Positions 28,716-35,985 of a stretch of 35,985 bases of DNA are shown here, piece by piece. The number at the start of each line of letters is the position of its first letter. Position 1 is the stretch's first letter. This DNA is from Nitrososphaera sp. GTDB lineage: Archaea > Thermoproteota > Nitrososphaeria > Nitrososphaerales > Nitrososphaeraceae. The position numbers and the translations under genes were made by a program. Where the stretch lies: the NCBI GenBank assembly GCA_025450475.1, contig JANWHJ010000020.1:1-35985 (forward strand). Reading direction: 5' to 3'. Under the pieces are notes generated by a model that had not been told where the DNA came from, did not search any database, and worked only from the letters and a program-made list of their open reading frames with translations.

Positions 28716-30128
28716 ATGGCTACTACACTGTCCTCAATCGGCAGCGAATATATCGATTCGCTAGCAGATACCGACCCCTCCTGGCTGGCAGCTATGCGCA
28801 AGAAGGCGTTTTCGCAATACGAATCATTGCCGGCAGAAGTGTCGTCGCTGTATGCAAAGTATTCGGACGTTAACAAGATCAAGCCGCACAATGTCAATTT
28901 TGCCGCAACGAGGCTGGTTGGGCTTGGCAAGGACCTTGCAGACAGGCTGAAGGAACTGGAGGGAGAGACGGGCGTGCTGCAGGTGGGCCAGGAAATAAAC
29001 AGGATATTCGTCCGGGACAGTGTCGCAAAGCAGGGCATCATTGTTTCGGGCATAAAGGAGGCGCTATCAAAGCACGGCGAGCTGATCAGGTCGCACATGG
29101 AGGCAAACCAGCTCAACTACGGGGAGGACAGGTTCCTCGCGCTTGAAGCCTCGGCCTTCCAGTCAGGAGTTTTCGTTTACATCCCAAAGAACGTCGCGCT
29201 TGAAGACCCGATCAGGATAATCACATCGCTTGCGGACGACGGCACCTCACTGATATCTAGAAACATCGTAGTCGCAGACACAGGCTCTAAAGCGACAGTC
29301 GTGCAGGAGCTTTATGCTCCCGGCTCGTCAGGCAGGCAGGATGTCCAGCAGGGCTATTTCGAATTGATGGAAACGCACGTCAATCCGAACGCGCACCTTG
29401 AAATGGTGACTTTGCAGGCGATGAGTGCAGACACTGTCAACGTTTCAAACAGAAAGGCGTTTGTTGAAAGGGACGCCAAGATGTCCTGGTACATCGGCAT
29501 GTTCGGATCGCTCTTGTCGCGCTACAAGACCGACAGCATCATGAAGGGCAGCGGCTCGTCGGCCGAAGATGTGGAGATCATTTTTGGCGTGGGCAATCAG
29601 TCGTTTGACGTGATGTCAAACCTGATACACAACGGCCCGCACTCTAGAGGCAGGGTGCTGGTAAAGTCAGTTCTCAAGGAGACCTCAAAATCGTTATTCA
29701 AGGGCATGATCAAGATCAGCAAGGACGGTAAGGGCACCGAGTCGTATCTGGCGGGCCATGCAATCCTGCTTGATCGAGGAGCAAAATCAGACTCGATACC
29801 CGGGCTTGAAATTGAAAACAATGAGGTAAAGGCGACCCACTCTGCGTCCGTCGCCCAGATTGACGAGAACCAGATCTACTACCTTTCTACCCGAGGGCTG
29901 AGCAGGGAAGGCGCAAAGCGCGAGATCGTGTCGGGCTTTCTAGAGCCGCTGTCGAGAAAGATGGGCCCGACGATCAGGGCGTGGGTCAACTACCTGATAG
30001 AGAACAAGTGGCAAGGCAGACAGCTGATGCTCCGGACCGACGAAGCGATGGAGCAGATCTTGGAAGTCGAAAAGTCGCGCTACCGCGAAACGCAGGACAT
30101 TTTCGAGAAGCACTACAAATACAGGTAG
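28716..30128 (+). CDS. sufD: Fe-S cluster assembly protein SufD
   Basis: SufB/D family; EASAFQSGVFVYIPKNVALEDPI...ATHSASVAQIDENQIYYLSTRGLSREGA. Confidence 0.93.
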   Translation: MATTLSSIGSEYIDSLADTDPSWLAAMRKKAFSQYESLPAEVSSLYAKYSDVNKIKPHNVNFAATRLVGLGKDLADRLKELEGETGVLQVGQEINRIFVRDSVAKQGIIVSGIKEALSKHGELIRSHMEANQLNYGEDRFLALEASAFQSGVFVYIPKNVALEDPIRIITSLADDGTSLISRNIVVADTGSKATVVQELYAPGSSGRQDVQQGYFELMETHVNPNAHLEMVTLQAMSADTVNVSNRKAFVERDAKMSWYIGMFGSLLSRYKTDSIMKGSGSSAEDVEIIFGVGNQSFDVMSNLIHNGPHSRGRVLVKSVLKETSKSLFKGMIKISKDGKGTESYLAGHAILLDRGAKSDSIPGLEIENNEVKATHSASVAQIDENQIYYLSTRGLSREGAKREIVSGFLEPLSRKMGPTIRAWVNYLIENKWQGRQLMLRTDEAMEQILEVEKSRYRETQDIFEKHYKYR

Positions 30129-30133
30129 CGGCC

Positions 30134-30454
30134 ATGCCAGAAGAATGGATCAAAGTGTGCGACGAAAAATTGCTCGAGAACGGCGTACTGCTCGATTTTG
30201 ATCACGGTGACAAAAAAATATTGATTGCACGGGCCGGCGGTAAGGTGTTTGCAACCGACAGGATCTGCACGCATGCCTACGCCGATCTCGTAACGGGCAT
30301 AATGAACGAAGAAGAAAAAACCGTTACCTGCCCATTACATTTGTCGGCGTTCAAGCTGGACAGCGGCGCGCCGCAGAACTTGCCGGCGGAAGAGCCGCTT
30401 AAAACTTACAAGGTTAAAATACAGGACAAGGCAATTTACATTCAGCTAAGGTAG
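30134..30454 (+). CDS. Rieske-type [2Fe-2S] ferredoxin
   Basis: CTHAYADL...CPLHLSAF ligands; start MPEEWIKVCDE within the ORF from 29981. Confidence 0.92.
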   Translation: MPEEWIKVCDEKLLENGVLLDFDHGDKKILIARAGGKVFATDRICTHAYADLVTGIMNEEEKTVTCPLHLSAFKLDSGAPQNLPAEEPLKTYKVKIQDKAIYIQLR

Positions 30455-30456
30455 CT

Positions 30457-31704
30457 ATGATGCAAAAGGGTGCTCTCAACGTCGAAAAAATAAGGATGGA
30501 TTTCCCGATCCTGAAACGAAAGGTGAGTGGAGGCAAGCAGCTTGTTTACCTTGACAATGCAGCTACCACGCAAAAGCCCCTTGCAGTCATCGACGCCATC
30601 CGCGACTATTACATGAATTACAACTCTAACATCCACCGCGCGGTGCACCAACTCGCCGAAGAGGCCACGATCGCGTTTGAAAGTACTAGGGAAAAGGTTG
30701 CGAAATTCATCAACGCAAAGTCTACGGAAGAGATCATTTTCACTCGCAACGCCACAGAGGCGCTCAACCTTGTAGCCTATTCGTGGGGCCGCGCAAACGT
30801 GAAAAAGGACGACAAGATCGTGATCACGGAAATAGAGCACCACAGCAACATCGTTCCATGGCAGATCCTGACTACGGAGAAAGGCGCAAAGCTGGAATAC
30901 ATTGGGGTCGACGACAACGGTTACCTGAAGATGCACGAATACAAGGGCCACCTTGACAGCAACAAGGTGAAACTCGTGTCGGTAAGCCACATGTCAAATG
31001 TCCTTGGCACAATCGTGCCTGTCAGTGACATCATAAAGATGTCGCACGAAAAAGGAATCCCTGTGTTGATTGACGGCGCGCAGTCGGTCCCGCACATGGC
31101 AGTAGATGTGCAAAAAATGAACTGCGACTTTATGGCGTTTTCAGCTCACAAAATGCTCGGCCCGACAGGTGTCGGCATCCTCTATGTAAGGAGGGACATT
31201 CTCGAAAAGATGCCGCCGTTCATGGGCGGAGGCGACATGATAAAAGAGGTTCACAAATATGAAACAAGGTACAACGATCTGCCGTATAGGTTTGAGGGCG
31301 GGACACCTAATATCGCCGACGTCATTGGTTTTGGAGCCGCAATCGACTACTTGAACAATCTGGGCATGGACAAGGTCAGAGAGCACGAAATGGAACTAAC
31401 ATGGTACGCGATCGACAGGATCTCCAGGGTAAAAGGTGTGACGCTCTACGGGCCGCGCAACATGAACGACAGGGGCGGCGTCGTGTCGTTCAATATCGGC
31501 GACATTCACCCGCATGACCTTGCGACGATAATGAACGATCACGGAGTCGCAATAAGGTCAGGCCACCACTGCGCACAAGTGCTCATGGAGAGGCTAGACG
31601 TCGCCGCGACGTCTAGAGCAAGTTTTTATATCTACAACACGAAACAAGAAATCGACACATTCATTGGAGCGCTTGAAGAAGCAAGGAGGCTGTTCAAGAT
31701 TTGA
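30457..31704 (+). CDS. sufS: cysteine desulfurase SufS
   Basis: YLDNAATTQKP, FSAHKMLGPTGVGILY, RSGHHCAQ. Confidence 0.97.
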   Translation: MMQKGALNVEKIRMDFPILKRKVSGGKQLVYLDNAATTQKPLAVIDAIRDYYMNYNSNIHRAVHQLAEEATIAFESTREKVAKFINAKSTEEIIFTRNATEALNLVAYSWGRANVKKDDKIVITEIEHHSNIVPWQILTTEKGAKLEYIGVDDNGYLKMHEYKGHLDSNKVKLVSVSHMSNVLGTIVPVSDIIKMSHEKGIPVLIDGAQSVPHMAVDVQKMNCDFMAFSAHKMLGPTGVGILYVRRDILEKMPPFMGGGDMIKEVHKYETRYNDLPYRFEGGTPNIADVIGFGAAIDYLNNLGMDKVREHEMELTWYAIDRISRVKGVTLYGPRNMNDRGGVVSFNIGDIHPHDLATIMNDHGVAIRSGHHCAQVLMERLDVAATSRASFYIYNTKQEIDTFIGALEEARRLFKI

Positions 31705-32129
31705 GTGACGACATTTACCGCGAAATAATCCTAGACCACTACCGCAACCCGAGGAACAAGGGCAAGCTGCCTGACGCCGACGTGAGCATACACGACAGCA
31801 ACCCTCTGTGCGGCGACGAGATCGACATCCACTTAAAGGTGGACGGGGACAAGATAAAGGACATCAGGTTCGAGGGCAGAGGTTGTGCAATAAGCCAGGC
31901 TAGCGCGTCTATGCTAACTGAGATGGTGGCCGGCAAGCCGCTCACTTCGGTCAAGGACCTAAACAAGAATGACATTCTAGAAAGTATAGGGCTCATGAAC
32001 CTAGGCCCGGCGAGGATCAAGTGTGCTCTCCTGTCGCTCAAAGTGCTAAAGCTGGGGATGGTAAAGTACTATGCAGAAAGGGATCCGGCTTCCGCCAAAA
32101 AGCTCCAGGAAGACTCAAAGGGTCTGTAA
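31701..32129 (+). CDS. sufU: Fe-S assembly scaffold/sulfur transfer protein SufU
   Basis: DHYRNPRNKGKL...NPLCGDEIDI...GRGCAISQASASML...RIKCALL. Confidence 0.95.
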   Translation: MSDDIYREIILDHYRNPRNKGKLPDADVSIHDSNPLCGDEIDIHLKVDGDKIKDIRFEGRGCAISQASASMLTEMVAGKPLTSVKDLNKNDILESIGLMNLGPARIKCALLSLKVLKLGMVKYYAERDPASAKKLQEDSKGL

Positions 32130-32459
32130 ATGCCCAAGGTCGATGGCAATGCAATACGCAAAATAATATTTGACAATTTCAACGACATCGACGTACGGTT
32201 CTCAAACGACGAGATGCTTGGCTACCTTAACCAGATGGATCAGTACAAGGCGCTGGACGACGTACTCGACTTTGAGGATGTACTTCTGGATATGGAAAAA
32301 TCCGGCATGCTCAGGCCGATAGCGCAGAATTTCAACACACGCTACTACCGACTTTGGAACACGCTGACGCCGGCCAAGTGCAAGGCGTGCGGTCTCGCAA
32401 CATACTTTGCCCTAAACGAGGAAAGCAAGGTCTGCCCAAAGTGCGGCGCCAAGATGTAG
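32130..32459 (+). CDS. zinc-ribbon hypothetical protein, last gene of the suf cluster
   Basis: C-terminal CKACGLATYFALNEESKVCPKCG; starts directly after the sufU stop. Confidence 0.8.
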   Translation: MPKVDGNAIRKIIFDNFNDIDVRFSNDEMLGYLNQMDQYKALDDVLDFEDVLLDMEKSGMLRPIAQNFNTRYYRLWNTLTPAKCKACGLATYFALNEESKVCPKCGAKM

Positions 32460-32524
32460 GGAAAACAGTTAAACGGCAACTAGCCCGCTCCTTTCACAGG
32501 TTGTCAGTAACAAGGCCGCCTTGG

Positions 32525-33220
32525 ATGATAAGTACACGCTCAATTCACTTTGTCGCGCTCGTAGCCACGTTCGTAACGTTCAGCGCTGTGGTTGCTTCAG
32601 GCGCGACTTTTGAAGCCGATGATGTGGTAAGCCGCTACTTCAAGTCAATCCACGGCAATGCCGGCCTGGACACGGCAATGGTTGTGATCACTTCGACCGG
32701 TGACGTCACCACCTTGTTCATCCTTGGCATAATCATCACAATAATCAGGCGAACGAGGAAGGCCGGGATGATCTTCCTAATCGCGCTTGTCGTCATTGTA
32801 GTCTTGGTAATGTACATGAAGCCTTTGATCGGTAGGGAAATCCCGCCCTACGGCTTTGATCCTGTAGGTCTGCCGGAAACTTTCAGCATTGAAAACGACA
32901 GCCTTGCGCCCTTCGCAACCGCATTTGGCTACCCTTCCGGACACGCTTCACGCACAACCGCGCTCGCCTTCATTGTCGGCTTTGCGCTCTACCAAAGGTC
33001 AAAGAAGGGTGCCTATGCGTTATGGGCATTTCCAGTGATTATCGGCATCACGCGGCTCTATGTCATGCAGCATTACCCGACCGACATTGTGGGCGGGTTC
33101 CTGTTCGGAGGGATGGTGTCAGTAGTTCTGGCCAACGCCATGAAGCTCGACCAGCCCTTCTCAATGTCTCGAATCAAGGGAAAGGAGGACAGGCCTTCTC
33201 AGACTAGTGGAAATCTTTAA
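32525..33220 (+). CDS. PAP2 family phosphatase (membrane)
   Basis: YPSGHASRTTALAF...HYPTDIVGG phosphatase motifs and TM helices. Confidence 0.9.
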   Translation: MISTRSIHFVALVATFVTFSAVVASGATFEADDVVSRYFKSIHGNAGLDTAMVVITSTGDVTTLFILGIIITIIRRTRKAGMIFLIALVVIVVLVMYMKPLIGREIPPYGFDPVGLPETFSIENDSLAPFATAFGYPSGHASRTTALAFIVGFALYQRSKKGAYALWAFPVIIGITRLYVMQHYPTDIVGGFLFGGMVSVVLANAMKLDQPFSMSRIKGKEDRPSQTSGNL

Positions 33221-33247
33221 TTCTGGTCAGAAGATATTACGATCCAA

Positions 33248-33595
33248 ATGGAAGCCTCCGCTCTCGTAATGAACATCGCCGGCTCAGAATGGATCATTAT
33301 CATATTGCTGGGCCTCGTCCTGCTCTTTGGCACCAAAAAGCTGCCACAATTCTCGAGGACGATCGGCAAGGCGATGGGCGAGTACGAAAAGGCAAGGGAC
33401 ACATTTCGGCGCGAAATGGAAGAAGCCTCGGACCCTGCTAAGAGCCTCCGCAGGGTACCCAAGATCACGAGTCCCGTTTCCACCGAAAGGGAAAAGCTTG
33501 AAACCATAGCCAGTTCGATCGGCATCGAAGACTACGAGGGACTCACTGACGAGCAGCTACGCATCCTCATATCACAACGAATGTCTAGTCCGTAG
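33248..33595 (+). CDS. tatA: twin-arginine translocase subunit TatA
   Basis: IIIILLGLVLLFGTKKLPQFSRTIGKAMGEYEKARDTF. Confidence 0.93.
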   Translation: MEASALVMNIAGSEWIIIILLGLVLLFGTKKLPQFSRTIGKAMGEYEKARDTFRREMEEASDPAKSLRRVPKITSPVSTEREKLETIASSIGIEDYEGLTDEQLRILISQRMSSP

Positions 33596-33636
33596 TTCTT
33601 CAACACTTAAATACACAACTTTGGCAGAACAAGCCC

Positions 33637-34890
33637 ATGTCAGCAACAATCAACCCGTTTGAGGTTGCTCTGAAACAGCTTGGCGAAGCGGCAAAAATCA
33701 TCAAACTAGACAAGGGTTTGCATCAGGTTTTGGCACACCCAAAGCGCGTTCTTACGGTTTCGTTGCCAGTAAAAATGGACAACGGCGAAATCCGCGTCTT
33801 CACCGGATATAGATCGCAGCATAATGACGCGCGCGGTCCGTACAAGGGCGGCATACGCTATCACCCACAGGTCAGCATAGACGAGGTCAAGGCCCTGTCG
33901 ATGTGGATGACCTGGAAGTGCGCAGTAGCGGACATTCCCTACGGCGGCGGCAAGGGCGGAATCATTTGCAACCCAAAGGAAATGTCAAATGGCGAGCTCG
34001 AGCGCATGACGAGGCGCTACGCTTATGCCATTGCAGACATTATCGGTCCGCATACTGATATTCCCGCGCCGGACGTCTACACTGGCGGAAAGGAGATGGC
34101 GTGGATAATGGATACATACTCTGCGCTCAAGGGCAACTTTGTTCAGCCAGAAGTCATTACCGGCAAGCCGATTGCAATCGGAGGCTCGCTTGGAAGGAAC
34201 GAGGCCACGGGACGAGGCCTAGCATTTACGGTAAGGGAAGCGGCAAAGAAGTTGAAAATAAACATGAAGGCCGCGACGGTCGCGGTGCAGGGATTTGGAA
34301 ACGCCGGTCAATTTTCGTCACAATTGGTGGAAGAACAGGGCGCTACAGTTATTGCCGCATCCGACTCGAAGGGTGGAGTCTATAACAAAGACGGTATACA
34401 AATTGCCGCATTAAGAAAGCACAAGGAAAAGACCGGCTCTGTAGCCGGATTTCCGGGCGCAAAGTCTATCACCAACGAAGAACTACTGGAAACAGATTGC
34501 ACTATACTGATACCGGCGGCGCTTGAAAACCAGATTACAGGCAAGAATGCCACCAAGATTAAGGCAAAGATGGTTGCAGAAGCGGCTAACGGCCCGACCA
34601 CGCCGGACGCAGACGACGTGCTGTTCAGGAACAAGATCCTAACCATTCCTGATATTCTTGCAAACGGCGGCGGGGTAACAGTTTCTTACTTTGAATGGCT
34701 GCAGAACCTGCGGAGAGAATATTGGACGGAAGCCGAGGTCAACGAAAGGCTCAACAAGAACATCACGAAGTCGTTCCTAGACACCTACTCGACGTCGGAA
34801 AAGTACGGCATCAACATGCGCAAGGCAAGCACTGTACTTGCGGTGAACAGGGTAGTCGAAGCAATCCAGATAAGGGGACTCTGGCCATAG
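33637..34890 (+). CDS. gdhA: glutamate dehydrogenase
   Basis: GPYKGGIRYHP, KCAVADIPYGGGKGGI, VQGFGNAGQFSS. Confidence 0.97.
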   Translation: MSATINPFEVALKQLGEAAKIIKLDKGLHQVLAHPKRVLTVSLPVKMDNGEIRVFTGYRSQHNDARGPYKGGIRYHPQVSIDEVKALSMWMTWKCAVADIPYGGGKGGIICNPKEMSNGELERMTRRYAYAIADIIGPHTDIPAPDVYTGGKEMAWIMDTYSALKGNFVQPEVITGKPIAIGGSLGRNEATGRGLAFTVREAAKKLKINMKAATVAVQGFGNAGQFSSQLVEEQGATVIAASDSKGGVYNKDGIQIAALRKHKEKTGSVAGFPGAKSITNEELLETDCTILIPAALENQITGKNATKIKAKMVAEAANGPTTPDADDVLFRNKILTIPDILANGGGVTVSYFEWLQNLRREYWTEAEVNERLNKNITKSFLDTYSTSEKYGINMRKASTVLAVNRVVEAIQIRGLWP

Positions 34891-34982
34891 GATCATTCAA
34901 TTCTTCGTAGAAAAAATGGACGGCCCGGGTAATTACCTCTGACATTAGTTTGACTAATAAGAAATTGAGAAAAGATAAAGGT

Positions 34983-35330
34983 TTACTCGGTGCTGAACGA
35001 GTGTCCGCATGAGCAGCTCTTCGTCACATTGGGGTTGTTGATCTTGAATCCGGAACCCATCAGGCTCTCGATATAGTCTATGTTGGCCCCTTTCAGGTAT
35101 CTCTGGCTATAGCTGTCAAGCAACAGTTTTACGCCGTTCTGCTCAACGACCTTGTCGTCTTCGTCTGGCTTTTCCTCAAATCCCATGCCGTAGGAGAGAC
35201 CTGAACAGCCTCCTCCCGAGACGTACACTCTCAGATAAAGACCTGAATTGCTCTCTTGCTTCATAAAGTCAGCAACCTTCTCGGCTGCCTTAGGGGTTAT
35301 CGTTACTGGTTGTTCCTGAACGCTTTCCAT
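34983..35330 (-). CDS. HesB/IscA-type iron-sulfur assembly protein
   Basis: YVSGGGCSGLSYGMGFE and C-terminal CSCGHSF. Confidence 0.95.
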   Translation of the reverse strand: MESVQEQPVTITPKAAEKVADFMKQESNSGLYLRVYVSGGGCSGLSYGMGFEEKPDEDDKVVEQNGVKLLLDSYSQRYLKGANIDYIESLMGSGFKINNPNVTKSCSCGHSFSTE

Positions 35331-35374
35331 ACGGTCTACTTTTACTGTATTAATATAATAAACTTTTGCCCCTT

Positions 35375-35985
35375 TTACTTCTTGGCATCAGGGGTAACTT
35401 CTGCCTTTGGCAGCTCCTTCTTTTGTTCGGCGGGCGCAGAATAATTCTCAATGAACTTTACTGTCTTGACCGAATATACATACTTAAAAATGTCGTTTGC
35501 GACTGCCCTCTTAATTATCTGCAAGCCCTCTGCGAGGAATGCCTCTTCTGGCAGCTCGATTTCTAGATTTGGCTCGGCCATGCTGACTTTTACCTTACCT
35601 TCTTCTAGGCCAGTCCTCCTCCTTACAAGCGCGCCTACCTTCTCGCTGTCAGAATCCAGCTTTTTCATTACGTTGACGTCGTACAATAGCGTTCTACCGG
35701 CGAACCTGTGGTTAAAGTCGACTTGGATCCTGCCAGATCCAATGTAACGGACAATTCCTGTCCTATCGTCCACTTCAATTACGTCCCCGACTCCCACTTC
35801 ATCAGCTTTGTCCCCCAGCTTGCGCTGAGGGATCATTCTTACCTTGGTCGGGTCGCGCTCGCCAAAGCCCTTATCTGGAGCCACTTCGACGTTGATCTTG
35901 TCGCCCACGTTTGCTATCCCAAGAGCTTCATCAAGACCTTTCAACACCCAGCTTTCACCAACAGAAACGAGCCGCGGCTCATACT
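35375..35985 (-). CDS. FKBP-type (SlyD-like) peptidyl-prolyl isomerase, N-terminus beyond window
   Basis: YEPRLVSVGESWVLKGLDEALGIANVGDKINVEVAPDKGFGERDPTKV...VDFNHRFAGRTLLYDVNV; frame stays open to the edge. Confidence 0.92.
   Translation of the reverse strand, partial: YEPRLVSVGESWVLKGLDEALGIANVGDKINVEVAPDKGFGERDPTKVRMIPQRKLGDKADEVGVGDVIEVDDRTGIVRYIGSGRIQVDFNHRFAGRTLLYDVNVMKKLDSDSEKVGALVRRRTGLEEGKVKVSMAEPNLEIELPEEAFLAEGLQIIKRAVANDIFKYVYSVKTVKFIENYSAPAEQKKELPKAEVTPDAKK

Noticed and set aside
34944-34958. ATTAG-TTTGA-CTAAT inverted repeat compared with the suf boxes
   Set aside because: Lies between convergent genes, so an operator role is unlikely; short arms could be chance
1-35985. CRISPR array, rRNA or tRNA genes
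   Set aside because: No spaced repeat array or recognisable tRNA/rRNA cores seen on manual reading; tRNAscan-SE and a CRISPR finder would be needed to exclude them formally

Overview
The window reads as a thaumarchaeal (Nitrososphaera-like; inference from gene content) chromosome segment. It is mostly dense housekeeping genes: ferredoxin, SRP RNA, Ncs6/TtuA-type tRNA thiolase, two-subunit aconitase-X (modified mevalonate pathway), endonuclease III, sat/cysH sulfate assimilation, a SelD/PurM-like protein, HIT, HAD, geranylgeranyl reductase, translin-like protein, Hjc, TFB, CDF transporter, Nnr dehydratase, SDR, PAC2, radical SAM, Nudix, a suf cluster (SufB-SufD-Rieske-SufS-SufU), PAP2, TatA, glutamate dehydrogenase, HesB/IscA and an FKBP PPIase cut by the window end. 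Manual reading between called ORFs gave: an unannotated SRP RNA; several decayed genes (DUF167/YggU, a helical hypothetical, a CheY-like receiver, a truncated tyrosine recombinase, a DNA methyltransferase motif remnant, a duplicated 3' end of a winged-helix gene); an approximately helically phased array of GTAAA repeats before the integrase remnant; a 16-bp palindrome shared by two upstream regions; repeated TTAGCTTGTAC boxes before suf; nested inverted repeats at 2480-2643; and a CDF transporter with three tandem C-terminal domains. No CRISPR array or clearly new defence or biosynthetic system was found. The best candidates for something undescribed are the phased-repeat/integrase locus, the palindrome/winged-helix circuit and the SelD-like protein beside sulfate assimilation.
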